A program made the position numbers and the translations under genes. Below, one piece after another: positions 49,875-60,209 of a stretch of 64,000 bases of DNA. Numbering within the stretch: position 1 is the stretch's first letter; every line of letters begins with the position of its first letter. The notes beneath the pieces were generated by a model. It was given only the letters and a program-made list of their open reading frames with translations, did not search any database and was not told the DNA's origin. The DNA is from Dielma fastidiosa (lineage in GTDB: Bacteria > Bacillota_I > Bacilli_A > Erysipelotrichales > Erysipelotrichaceae): contig NZ_HE578923.1 of the NCBI RefSeq assembly GCF_000313565.1, forward strand, positions 62,001 through 126,000. The letters are read 5' to 3'.

Positions 49875-49918
49875 TTGACAAAAGGTAGCTGAGAAGCTAC
49901 TATAAATAATGTTCATTA
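49875..49918 (+). promoter_or_regulatory. Promoter and operator of the second MATE gene
   Basis: TTGACA (49875-49880), 17-bp spacer containing a GTAGCT/AGCTAC hairpin, TACTAT (49898-49903), then the imperfect palindrome TAATGTTCATTA (49907-49918). The ATGTTCAT core matches the DUF2871 operator, suggesting a shared repressor not encoded here. Confidence 0.72.
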
Positions 49919-49952
49919 GTAAACTATTTAAGGAAAGTAAGGATGATAGAGG

Positions 49953-51341
49953 ATGAAAAATGAAGCAAATCTAGGCAGCGAGAGTGTCGGGAAGCTGCTG
50001 TTTAAGCTGTCTCTGCCGGCCATTGTCGCGCAGCTGATCAATGTTATGTATAATATGGTTGATAGGATGTATATCGGTCATATTCCTAATGTTGGTGCCA
50101 GCGCATTGACCGGAGTCGGGGTAACGATGCCGGTCATCATGGCTATTTCGGCTTTTGCGGCTTTAGTCAGTATGGGCGGTGCGCCGCGCTCATCCATTAT
50201 GATGGGTAAAAATGATAAGGAACACGCGGAACAGATTCTTGGCAACTGTACAATTCTGCTTTTTGCCTTAGCATTAATTTTAACCATTGTATTTATGCTG
50301 TATGGAAAATCAATTCTAATGCTGTTTGGCGCCAGTGATACGACCATCGGCTTTGCTTGGGATTATATGCGCATTTACACATTGGGTACTTTATTTGTAC
50401 AGATTTCTTTGGGCTTAAACGCATTTATCACATCACAGGGTTATGCGAAAACAAGTATGATGACAGTGTTGATCGGTGCTTGCTGCAACATTATTTTAGA
50501 CCCGATTTTCATCTTTGTTTTTGATATGGGAGTAGCCGGTGCTGCATGGGCGACTATTCTCTCACAGGCGGTTTCTTCAATCTGGGTGTTAAAATTCCTG
50601 TTCTCAGAAAAGAGCTTTCTAAGAATCAAGCCTAAGTATTTTAAATTATCTGCACGGGTTGTACTGCCATGTCTCGCCCTTGGCTTATCACCATTTATCA
50701 TGCAGTTTACTGAGAGTGTTATTTCCGTCTGCTTTAATACGTCTTTATTAAAATATGGCGGTGATATTGCGGTCGGCGCGATGACAATCTTAACCAGTGT
50801 TATGCAGTTTTCAATGCTGCCGCTGCAAGGTCTGACTCAGGGTGCGCAGCCGATTATCAGCTTTAACTACGGGGCTGGCAACGCGGATCGTGTGAAAAAG
50901 GCATTTAAGCTTTTGCTGATCAGCTGTCTTGTTTATTCTACGGCGCTTTGGGCAATCGCGATCTTCTTGCCGCAGGTATTTATCGGTATCTTTACCAATG
51001 ACGCGCAGCTGATGGTATTCAGTGAAAAAGCGATGCGGGTTTATATGGCAGTATCGTTAATGTTTGGCGCGCAGATTGCCTGTCAGCAGACATTTATTGC
51101 CTTAGGCAACGCCAAGGCTTCGATCTTTTTGGCACTGCTTCGTAAGGTGTTGCTGCTGATTCCATTAATTTTTGTGCTGCCGATGTTTATGAGCGATCAA
51201 ACTATGGCTGTCTTTATGGCTGAACCAATCGCTGATTTCATTGCTGTTTCTGTCACCGTTACGATGTTTACGATTTCCTTTAGGAAGCTGATCAATAAAA
51301 TGAATCAGCCCATCAAGGAACAGCTTGACCCAGCCTGTTAA
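49953..51341 (+). CDS. MATE family efflux transporter (second copy)
   Basis: A 462-residue MATE protein with about 12 TM segments and the family GKLLFKLSLPAIVAQLINV start, TDAQLM/TNDA loop pairs and a QGAQPIISFNYGAGNADRVKKA segment near residue 300. It is only distantly like the other MATE gene in this window (38634). Its promoter carries a palindrome shared with the DUF2871 gene, so it may be inducible. It has its own terminator. Confidence 0.92.
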   Translation: MKNEANLGSESVGKLLFKLSLPAIVAQLINVMYNMVDRMYIGHIPNVGASALTGVGVTMPVIMAISAFAALVSMGGAPRSSIMMGKNDKEHAEQILGNCTILLFALALILTIVFMLYGKSILMLFGASDTTIGFAWDYMRIYTLGTLFVQISLGLNAFITSQGYAKTSMMTVLIGACCNIILDPIFIFVFDMGVAGAAWATILSQAVSSIWVLKFLFSEKSFLRIKPKYFKLSARVVLPCLALGLSPFIMQFTESVISVCFNTSLLKYGGDIAVGAMTILTSVMQFSMLPLQGLTQGAQPIISFNYGAGNADRVKKAFKLLLISCLVYSTALWAIAIFLPQVFIGIFTNDAQLMVFSEKAMRVYMAVSLMFGAQIACQQTFIALGNAKASIFLALLRKVLLLIPLIFVLPMFMSDQTMAVFMAEPIADFIAVSVTVTMFTISFRKLINKMNQPIKEQLDPAC

Positions 51342-51347
51342 TAAATG

Positions 51348-51377
51348 AGCATTGACCCCATCGTCAATGCTTTTTTG
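51348..51377 (+). terminator. Intrinsic terminator after the second MATE gene
   Basis: Perfect 9-bp arms 51348-51356 and 51363-51371, then TTTTTTG. Confidence 0.88.
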
Positions 51378-51423
51378 AGTTTTATCATAAATCTGTTATA
51401 ATAAGAAAAAAAGAGGGATTGAA

Positions 51424-52455
51424 GTGGCTACTATAAAGGATATTTCGCGTGAATTGAATCTGGGGGTTTCAACCGTGTCAATGGCATTGAATGGGAATCC
51501 CCGCATTTCTAAGGCAACTAGAGAATTAGTGCTGAAAAAAGCTAAAGAATTAAAATATGTGAAGAATACCGCGGCGGTTGATTTGCAGAAGGGTAAAACC
51601 AATCTAATTTTATTGGTTGTTAATGATCCGGCGCGTACTTTCTTTGCGGAAACAATTAACCGGATTCAGCGGGAGGTTGCCCGTCACGGTTATGATTTTT
51701 TGATTGCTACAACCTTTGAAGGACATGATGAGACAGCGAAGCGTTACATCAAGGAACGGCGCGCAGATGCGGTGATTGTTTATACTTCGACAATCTCAGA
51801 GGAGTTTATTATTGAAAATGCCTCGGAGTCATTTCCGATCTTTATCTTAGGCCGCAAAATCTGCTCAGAGCATGTATACAGCTTTCAAAAGCCCAATGAT
51901 GTGCAGTCTGAGGGGGTTAACTATTTGATTGAAAAAGGTCATCAGCACATTGCGTTTGTGAAAGGCTCCCCTTATTCATTAGGTACTCAGCGTAAATTTA
52001 AAGGCTATTTAGCTGGTTTGCGCGATCATGGTCTGCCGATTGATGAAACGCTGATTTTTGATGCGAATGGCAGTGACCGCATGGATGGTTATCGGATTAC
52101 TGAGAAGATCATTCCGCATATCAGTGAACTGGATGCAATCATATACAGCAATGATGAAATCGCGATCGGCGGCATGGAATGTCTGAAAAAGCATCAAATT
52201 AACATTCCTGAGGATGTTTCAATTCTTGGCAGCAACAATTCACCCTTGGCTGAATATGTATCACCGAAGCTGACCTCCGTAGGTTCTAATTATTCCAGTG
52301 ATGCCTTTCCAATGATTATCGACGCATTGGTTGCGCTGATTGAAGGGGCGGATGTTCAGAAGCAGATTCAAGCACTTTCAGATATGCCGGTGAATATGCA
52401 AATCGCAGAACGGGAAACGGTTAGCGACCGACGTAAAAACAAGGCTGATTCTTAA
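51424..52455 (+). CDS. LacI family regulator of the sulfatase-PTS operon
   Basis: A 343-residue repressor. The N-terminal LacI helix-turn-helix reads ATIKDISRELNLGVSTVSMA with the hinge near residue 50, followed by a periplasmic-binding-like sugar domain. It lies directly upstream of the sulfatase-PTS genes, whose promoter carries two TTGAAACGTTTCAA-type palindromes, the usual LacI/GalR operator form. It likely releases DNA when the transported sugar or its phosphate is present. The start is GTG 51424 after AGAGGGA. Confidence 0.93.
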   Translation: MATIKDISRELNLGVSTVSMALNGNPRISKATRELVLKKAKELKYVKNTAAVDLQKGKTNLILLVVNDPARTFFAETINRIQREVARHGYDFLIATTFEGHDETAKRYIKERRADAVIVYTSTISEEFIIENASESFPIFILGRKICSEHVYSFQKPNDVQSEGVNYLIEKGHQHIAFVKGSPYSLGTQRKFKGYLAGLRDHGLPIDETLIFDANGSDRMDGYRITEKIIPHISELDAIIYSNDEIAIGGMECLKKHQINIPEDVSILGSNNSPLAEYVSPKLTSVGSNYSSDAFPMIIDALVALIEGADVQKQIQALSDMPVNMQIAERETVSDRRKNKADS

Positions 52456-52466
52456 TCAGCTTTTTA
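52442..52466 (+). terminator. Intrinsic terminator of the LacI gene
   Basis: Arms 52444-52450 and 52454-52460, then TTTTTAT, overlapping the lacI stop. It separates the regulator from the operon. Confidence 0.8.
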
Positions 52467-52482
52467 TTTGGTCAATTATTTG

Positions 52483-52552
52483 TTGAAACGTTTCAAATTG
52501 ATGGTTGACAACGCTTACATTTATGCTATTATAATATTGTGAAACGTTTCAA
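52483..52552 (+). promoter_or_regulatory. Promoter of the sulfatase-PTS operon with two LacI operators
   Basis: Operator 1, a perfect 14-bp palindrome TTGAAACGTTTCAA (52483-52496); -35 TTGACA (52505-52510); -10 TATAAT (52530-52535, 19-bp spacer); operator 2 with core TGAAACGTTTCA (52540-52551). Centres are 56 bp apart, about five helical turns, so looping by a LacI tetramer or two dimers is possible. Confidence 0.85.
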
Positions 52553-52573
52553 CTAATCGAGAGGGGGTATTGA

Positions 52574-54034
52574 ATGAAAGCAGTACTTGTCATGTTTGAT
52601 ACATTATCCAGACGTTATTTGTCTACCTATGGCAATGACTGGGTTTTGACACCTAATTTTAAAAGACTTGAAGAGCATTGTGTGGTTTTTGATCAATTTT
52701 ATTGTGGTTCACTGCCATGCATGCCGGCTCGCCGTGAGCTGCATACCGGACGATACAATTTTCTGCACCGCGGCTGGGGCCCGATTGAACCCTTTGACGT
52801 ATCTTCAATTGAAATGATGAAGGCAAAGGGAATCTACACGCATATCGTCACTGACCATTCACATTATTGGGAGGATGGCGGCGCTACTTATCTGACTCGG
52901 TACAGTTCCTGGGAGGGCTTTAGAGGTCAGGAAGGGGATCGCTGGATGCCGGCCTTAAATAAGGATGAATTAAAGATTCCAAAGCTTGCGGCTGCATCGA
53001 AAGTATCAGATTCACTTTATCACAACTATGCGAATCGCCTTCAGCAAAGTGAAGAGGCGGAAATGTCCAGCGTCAAGACGATGCAGGCCGGTCTGTCCTT
53101 TCTTGATCATTATCATGATCAGGATAATTGGTTTTTACAGATTGAAAGCTTTGATCCGCATGAGCCGTTTGTCGTACCGCAGCGTTTCCTTGATCAAGTA
53201 AAGGATACTTATAAGGGTGATTATTTTGATTGGCCGGCTTATAAGCAGGTCAGTGAGACTGAAGCGGAATGCGATCATCTGGTGAAACGCTATGCCGCGT
53301 TAATTGCCATGTGTGATGAATATTTGGGCAAGGTGCTTGATGCCTTTGACCGTTATGATCTCTGGCAGGATACAATGCTGATTGTCAATACCGATCATGG
53401 CTTCCTGATGGGTGAGCATAACTGGTGGGGTAAAAACGTTCAGCCTCAGTATTTAGAAATTGCCCATCTGCCATTTTATCTCCATGTGCCAAAGCTTGCG
53501 CCTAAACGCACGGATTTATTGGCGCAGACGATTGATATCGCGCCTACGCTGTTAGATTATTTTGGCTGTGAAATCCCAGCAAGCATGCAGGGGAAATCAT
53601 TGATTAACGCCTTGTCCGCACAATGTGAAATCCGCGAGGCTGGCTTATATGGAACTTATGGCGGTCATGTGAATGTGATAACTAAAGATACCTTGTATAT
53701 GCGTGCCAGCAATGAAGCGAATCAGCCATTGTATATGTATACGCTGATGCCGACCAGCATGCGCGGTTTTCTGCCGAAGCGGTGTTTATCACAAGCGGAA
53801 TTGTATAAGGGATTTAAGTTTTTAGATGATCTGCCGGTGCTGAAGCTGCCGGGCGGTACTTTTGTGAATTCTTATGTTTATGGAAATCTGCTGTTTGATA
53901 TTAAAAATGATTATAATCAATGTCATCCAATTAAAAATGAAGAGCTGGAACAGCATATGATTGAACTGCTGAAAAAAGGGCTGGCAGAATCAGAAGCTGA
54001 TGAAGCTCAATATATCCGTCTTGGATTAAAGTAA
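52574..54034 (+). CDS. Cytoplasmic sulfatase (formylglycine type), first of two
   Basis: A 486-residue sulfatase with no signal peptide. The formylglycine motif is Cys49 in CMPARRELHTGR; metal-binding residues are seen at MFDT near residue 7-10 and NTDHGF near 273. It hydrolyses a sulfate ester after a radical-SAM or other maturase converts Cys49. Lack of a signal peptide and position at the head of a PTS operon imply desulfation of an imported sugar. The Ala in CMPAR differs from the usual Ser but keeps the CxPxR core. No maturase gene is in the window. Confidence 0.9.
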   Translation: MKAVLVMFDTLSRRYLSTYGNDWVLTPNFKRLEEHCVVFDQFYCGSLPCMPARRELHTGRYNFLHRGWGPIEPFDVSSIEMMKAKGIYTHIVTDHSHYWEDGGATYLTRYSSWEGFRGQEGDRWMPALNKDELKIPKLAAASKVSDSLYHNYANRLQQSEEAEMSSVKTMQAGLSFLDHYHDQDNWFLQIESFDPHEPFVVPQRFLDQVKDTYKGDYFDWPAYKQVSETEAECDHLVKRYAALIAMCDEYLGKVLDAFDRYDLWQDTMLIVNTDHGFLMGEHNWWGKNVQPQYLEIAHLPFYLHVPKLAPKRTDLLAQTIDIAPTLLDYFGCEIPASMQGKSLINALSAQCEIREAGLYGTYGGHVNVITKDTLYMRASNEANQPLYMYTLMPTSMRGFLPKRCLSQAELYKGFKFLDDLPVLKLPGGTFVNSYVYGNLLFDIKNDYNQCHPIKNEELEQHMIELLKKGLAESEADEAQYIRLGLK

Positions 54035-54046
54035 AGGGAGAAATAT

Positions 54047-55306
54047 ATGAGTGACTTTCTAAATAATAAGGTTATACCTGCAGTTACAAAATTTGCACAG
54101 TTTAAGTTTGTCAGAGCCATGCAGGCAGCCGTAACAGCTGGTTTAGGCGCTACGGTTGTCGGTTCTATTTTCATGATCATGATGAATCCGCCGTTTCCTG
54201 CCGATGTCAGCAATGTCTTTATTGACGCTTGGCGGGCTTGGTCAGCGGCCAATGCTTCATGGCTTGGTTTAGGATATCAGGTAACGCTTGAATTTGTCGG
54301 CTTATATGCACTGATCGGTATGGCAGTTGTTGTTTCCAATATGAATGATGTCAGACCGACGAATATGGTGGTAATCAGCTGCGCTTCTTTCCTGATTCTT
54401 TCCGCTAATTTAGTTGAAGGCAATATGGCCATTGGCTTCCTTGGCGCTAAGGGCTTGGTTACAGCGCTGCTAGTCGGTTACTTTGTTGTGGAATTGAGCT
54501 GCTGGCTGATGAAGCATGGTTTTAAAATCAATCTGCCGGAAGCGGTGCCGCCTTTTGTCGCGGAGCCGTTAAACGCGCTGATCGTAAATATTGTGGTTAT
54601 TGCGGCTGTAGTTGCGGTGCGGTTAATTGTGGGCGCACTCAGCGGCGGTGCTTTATTGCCGGCGGTTATTAATTCACTGTTTGCGCCATTGTTTGTTGCC
54701 AGTGATTCCTTATTAGCGGTTGTATTATATTCGGTTATCGTGCGTCTGCTTTGGTTCTTCGGTCTGCATGGCGGCAATATTGCCGGCGCGGTGATGACAC
54801 CGATTTTATCTGTAACCTTAATTGAAAACGCGACAGCTTTTGTGAATAATGAAGCAATGCCGTATATCTTCACGCAGATGTTTGTCCAGACATGGACGGT
54901 TATGGGTGTTTTAGCGATTGTCATCGCAATGCTGATCGTCTGCAAATCAAAACAGCTGAAAGCTATTTCTAAAGTAGCCATTGCACCGGCGTTATTTAAT
55001 ATCGGTGAGCCGATTACTTTCGGTCTGCCAATTGTTATGAACTTTAAGATTTTAGTGCCTTATCTGCTTTGTTTCGCCTTAGACGCAGCGGTTCCTTATC
55101 TGGCAACTTCAGCGGGTTTAATCAATCGTTCCTTCGTGAATATCCCATACACAGTACCGGCGATTTTCAAAGCCTTCTTAAGTACAATGGATTTTAGGGC
55201 TGTCATTCTATATGTTGTATTATTAGTCGTTAATGTATTGATTTTTATTCCATGGCTTAAAAAATATGATCATGAACTGTTGGTGAATGAGGAGCAGTCC
55301 GCATAA
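54047..55306 (+). CDS. PTS EIIC component, lactose/cellobiose family
   Basis: Membrane transporter of 419 residues with about ten TM segments, the CelB-like EIIC fold: GLHGGNIAGAVMTP near residue 245, FNIGEPITFGLPIVMN near residue 325 and the cytoplasmic loop between. It imports a beta-linked disaccharide, phosphorylating it with the EIIB and EIIA genes at 58031 and 58335 of the same operon. It lies between the first sulfatase and a small membrane protein. Confidence 0.93.
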   Translation: MSDFLNNKVIPAVTKFAQFKFVRAMQAAVTAGLGATVVGSIFMIMMNPPFPADVSNVFIDAWRAWSAANASWLGLGYQVTLEFVGLYALIGMAVVVSNMNDVRPTNMVVISCASFLILSANLVEGNMAIGFLGAKGLVTALLVGYFVVELSCWLMKHGFKINLPEAVPPFVAEPLNALIVNIVVIAAVVAVRLIVGALSGGALLPAVINSLFAPLFVASDSLLAVVLYSVIVRLLWFFGLHGGNIAGAVMTPILSVTLIENATAFVNNEAMPYIFTQMFVQTWTVMGVLAIVIAMLIVCKSKQLKAISKVAIAPALFNIGEPITFGLPIVMNFKILVPYLLCFALDAAVPYLATSAGLINRSFVNIPYTVPAIFKAFLSTMDFRAVILYVVLLVVNVLIFIPWLKKYDHELLVNEEQSA

Positions 55307-55333
55307 ACTAAAGGTCTGAAAAGGAGGATGCTT

Positions 55334-55792
55334 ATGAGCTGGATGATACTCTTGATACTAAAAGGCGCAATTATTTATCTGCTGTTTCATTTTATCACCA
55401 ATCTGTCACACAACCGCAAAAAGGAGCCGACACTGCATTTCAGTGCTGATTTTATCAGCATTATTGAGATTGGCAGCGTAGGAGCGATTACGGCAGCGTG
55501 TTTGTTTTCTTCACTTAAGGCAGGCAGTATCTTTATCAGCCTGATTGCCTTGCTTGATTTAATCGTGCTTTATTTTGAAAGCAAACGGGTCATTCTGATT
55601 GGTGAGCAGGCGATTCAAATCAGAGAAGAATTGGTGCCGATAGCCGATATTGTCCGTGTTGAAACCAGTTTGTGGATGCTGCATGTGCATACGGTGAATA
55701 AGACTTTCAAGGTGATGAATCCGCTTGTGACTTCCTGGCAGTTTCAGGAACGTGTTTATAATAAATTAAAGCCGGTGCGGGGGAAATGCTGA
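55334..55792 (+). CDS. Small membrane protein in the sulfatase-PTS operon
   Basis: A 152-residue protein of no recognised family. Three hydrophobic segments lie near residues 2-20, 45-65 and 68-85, followed by a cytoplasmic beta-rich tail (IGEQAIQIREELVPIADIVR) resembling a PH-like domain. It sits between the EIIC gene and the second sulfatase, with AAGGAGG 6 bases before ATG 55334, so it belongs to the operon. It might help the transporter or bind an enzyme to the membrane; no evidence chooses. Confidence 0.7.
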   Translation: MSWMILLILKGAIIYLLFHFITNLSHNRKKEPTLHFSADFISIIEIGSVGAITAACLFSSLKAGSIFISLIALLDLIVLYFESKRVILIGEQAIQIREELVPIADIVRVETSLWMLHVHTVNKTFKVMNPLVTSWQFQERVYNKLKPVRGKC

Positions 55793-57219
55793 TGAAAAAT
55801 ATCGTGATGATATACTGCGATGAGCTGCGCTGTGATGCGTTAAGCTGTTACGGCAGCCCTTATGGTATTAAGACGGAAAACATCGATGAATTGGCAGCCC
55901 ACAGCGTCATGTTTGATGAATGCTACTGTGCCTCTCCGGTCTGTGTGCCTTCCCGTTATTCAACCTTAACCAGCCTGCCGCCAACACAAACCGGTGTTTA
56001 TCATAATGAGGCGGCAATGCCTACCTTTAAGCTGGATCATGATTTTATCACATTTCCTCAGGTTTTAAAGGATGCGGGCTATTGCACAGCCAGTTTTGGT
56101 AAGACACATATTCCCGCGGTGCAGACACCTGTTTTTGATGTGAATGATGAAATGGGCGGTGAAATGAATCTGGGAATCAATATTAAGGAAGAAGCAAGTC
56201 AGATTATGAAGCTGCCCGGTCAGTTTCAGTCTGTGTTAGCGGCTGATTATCCGGCTGATAAAAGATTTTGGCCAGAGCAGGTTACGGATCACGGCATCGA
56301 GTGGATGCTTAAACAGCGGCAGCCCTTCTTTATCCGTTTCAGCTATCTGCAGCCGCATACACCTATCGTTGTACCTGAAAAGTATGTCCAACGTCTAAAC
56401 GACATTGAGTTTGATGATTCACTGACGTATTATTCAACCAGTGAATTTGAAAAGCGTTTTGGTGAAATCTGTGACATTCAACGGATGTGCGCTCAAGATG
56501 TCCAACGGATGCGTAAGTATTACTATGCGATGGTGCTGTGGATTGATGAACAGGTCGGCAGAATTATGCAGGCGTTAAAGGATCATCATCTGATGGATGA
56601 TACAATTCTTGTATTTACCGCCGATCATGGCGCAAACCGCGGTGAAAACGGTGCCTTGGCGAAGCAGACATTCCAGCCTTCCAGTCATCGGATTCCGCTG
56701 CTGATCAGCAATAATAATTGTAAAGAACGCCGCCATGATATCTGCAGTAATCTTGATTTGGGACCTACCCTGCTGGCGATGAATGGTATCGCAGTGCCTA
56801 AGTCTTTTATGGGTATCAACCTCTTTGAAAAGACACAGGAAGAAGTTTATTCAATGGTTGGCTACGGCAAACGCACCAGCAAAGCATTTCCCAATAAAAA
56901 TCAGGGCGCATGGTCAATGAATCATGGCTGGCCGCAGCGTGTCTGCATTCGTACAACCCGCTTTCGGTTGGACATGAACAGCATGATGGATGGTGAATTT
57001 GTCAGTGAAGCGGATGAGGATATTTGTTTCATAGATCGCCTTAAAGATCCTATGGAACAGGTTAATCGAATCAATGATCCAGAATATCAGCCATTCATTC
57101 ATGAGTTAGTGAAAAAACTGAGGGCATACAGCCGTTCACAGAAACTTGTTGATGATGCCATGGTTGAGATGGATATGGAAAAAATAAAAGCTTATAAAAA
57201 AGCGGGGCAGACAAAATGA
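55792..57219 (+). CDS. Cytoplasmic sulfatase (formylglycine type), second of two
   Basis: A 475-residue sulfatase with no signal peptide. The motif is CVPSRYSTLTS with Cys51 and Arg55, the standard CxPSR form. Metal ligands appear in YCDELR near residue 10 and TADHGANRGE near 280. It differs clearly from the first sulfatase, so the two probably remove sulfate from different positions or sugars of one substrate. The start is ATG 55792, overlapping the previous stop as TGATG; an ATG 6 bases earlier is also possible. It overlaps the esterase gene by 4 bases. Confidence 0.9.
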   Translation: MKNIVMIYCDELRCDALSCYGSPYGIKTENIDELAAHSVMFDECYCASPVCVPSRYSTLTSLPPTQTGVYHNEAAMPTFKLDHDFITFPQVLKDAGYCTASFGKTHIPAVQTPVFDVNDEMGGEMNLGINIKEEASQIMKLPGQFQSVLAADYPADKRFWPEQVTDHGIEWMLKQRQPFFIRFSYLQPHTPIVVPEKYVQRLNDIEFDDSLTYYSTSEFEKRFGEICDIQRMCAQDVQRMRKYYYAMVLWIDEQVGRIMQALKDHHLMDDTILVFTADHGANRGENGALAKQTFQPSSHRIPLLISNNNCKERRHDICSNLDLGPTLLAMNGIAVPKSFMGINLFEKTQEEVYSMVGYGKRTSKAFPNKNQGAWSMNHGWPQRVCIRTTRFRLDMNSMMDGEFVSEADEDICFIDRLKDPMEQVNRINDPEYQPFIHELVKKLRAYSRSQKLVDDAMVEMDMEKIKAYKKAGQTK

Positions 57220-58019
57220 CAGCAATTAATGTTCAAAGTGAGCTGGGCATGTTGACAATGGAAATGCTTAAGCCTGACGATGGGTCTGTCAGTGATTTGC
57301 GGCCTTGTATAATCTTTTACTTTGGCGGCGGCTTTGTAAAGCGCAATTTAAAGCATTTCAAACGCCAGGCTGAATATTTTAGAAATTTGGGTGTCATTTG
57401 TATTCTTGCTGATTATCATCTGGCAAATGAAGGTGATGGCTTAGCTGTTTGTTTTGCAGACGCGCAGGCTGTATTGATTGAGGTGGCTGAGAAGGCGGAA
57501 CAATTAGGCATAGACCGACATAAAATCGTTGTCTGCGGCGGTTCAGCCGGCGGCACATTAGCCTGCTGGTGTTCATTAAATTCATCGATCCCATGTGCTC
57601 AGGTATTGTTTAATCCGGTCTTATTTTTTGGTGAACAAAACATCAAGAAGATTTCGCCTAAGGAAATCATGGTTCAGATCAACGGGGAAGCGGCTGGGTT
57701 AAATAAGGTTGAAACCTATATGCAGGCATGGGGTGAAGAATTCAAGCTTTATCCGCAGCATTTTTCAGCTTATCATCAGCTGGCTGATGCCGTAATTCCG
57801 CCAACATTGATTCTGCAGGGCAGCAATGATCCAATCGCTTATTTGGGTGTGATTCTGTTTCATCAGAAAGCATTGGAATCAGGCAATGACTGCCATTTGG
57901 TGCTGTATCAGGGCGAAGAACATGGCTTTTTTAATTATGACAAGAATGATAATAAATTCTGTTACGAGGATACATTGAAACAGATGGAAGCATTTTTAAG
58001 AGAAAGAAACTTAATTTAG
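57216..58019 (+). CDS. Alpha/beta hydrolase, hormone-sensitive-lipase/acetyl esterase type
   Basis: A 267-residue esterase. The oxyanion motif is YFGGGFVK near residue 34, the nucleophile elbow GGSAGGTLA near 108, Asp in GSNDPIAYLG and His in EEHGFFNYD near 243. It likely removes an acyl group, such as acetyl, from the imported sugar, working with the two sulfatases before glycosidic cleavage. It is coupled to the second sulfatase by an ATGA overlap. Confidence 0.85.
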   Translation: MTAINVQSELGMLTMEMLKPDDGSVSDLRPCIIFYFGGGFVKRNLKHFKRQAEYFRNLGVICILADYHLANEGDGLAVCFADAQAVLIEVAEKAEQLGIDRHKIVVCGGSAGGTLACWCSLNSSIPCAQVLFNPVLFFGEQNIKKISPKEIMVQINGEAAGLNKVETYMQAWGEEFKLYPQHFSAYHQLADAVIPPTLILQGSNDPIAYLGVILFHQKALESGNDCHLVLYQGEEHGFFNYDKNDNKFCYEDTLKQMEAFLRERNLI

Positions 58020-58030
58020 AGGACAATAAA

Positions 58031-58333
58031 ATGAGAAAAATCGTATTATTATGCGCGGCCGGTATGAGTACCAGCATGCTGGTAACAAAGATGAAAAAAT
58101 ATGCGGAAAGTGAAGGGTATGACTGTGAGATCGATGCTCATGCCGTATCGGAAGCAAAGCAATACGGCGCTGAGGCGGATATTGTTTTACTGGGGCCGCA
58201 GGTTCGTTTTAATCTGGCAAAGGTAAAGGAACAGTGTCCTAACTGTCCAGTCGAAGCTATTGATATGGCTGCTTATGGCGCGATGGACGGTTCCAAGGTG
58301 ATCCGCCGGGTCAAAGAAGTGCTGGGTGATTGA
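58031..58333 (+). CDS. PTS EIIB component, lactose/cellobiose family
   Basis: A 100-residue phospho-carrier with the active Cys8 in VLLCAAGMSTSMLV, the EIIB signature of the lactose/cellobiose class. It receives phosphate from EIIA (next gene) and passes it to the sugar moving through EIIC. Confidence 0.95.
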   Translation: MRKIVLLCAAGMSTSMLVTKMKKYAESEGYDCEIDAHAVSEAKQYGAEADIVLLGPQVRFNLAKVKEQCPNCPVEAIDMAAYGAMDGSKVIRRVKEVLGD

Positions 58334-58334
58334 A

Positions 58335-60066
<1,732 letters not shown>

Positions 60067-60069
60067 AAT

Positions 60070-60099
60070 GAAAAGCGTTGATTTACATCACGCTTTTTT
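60070..60099 (+). terminator. Intrinsic terminator of the sulfatase-PTS operon
   Basis: Stem AAAGCG-TGAT against ATCA-CGCTTT with one bulge, followed by TTTTTTA. Confidence 0.75.
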
Positions 60100-60209
60100 A
60101 TTATGAAGCAACAGCATTACTTTTGCTTTTTAAACAAATCTTTTGAAATTCTTAACATTTGACATCTGTAAAATAGGCTATAATAAAAATAGAAAGCGCA
60201 GGGATTTGA

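Noticed and set aside
54478-54981. 167-codon minus-strand ORF inside the EIIC gene
   Set aside because: Antisense frame of a clear PTS transporter without a start signal.
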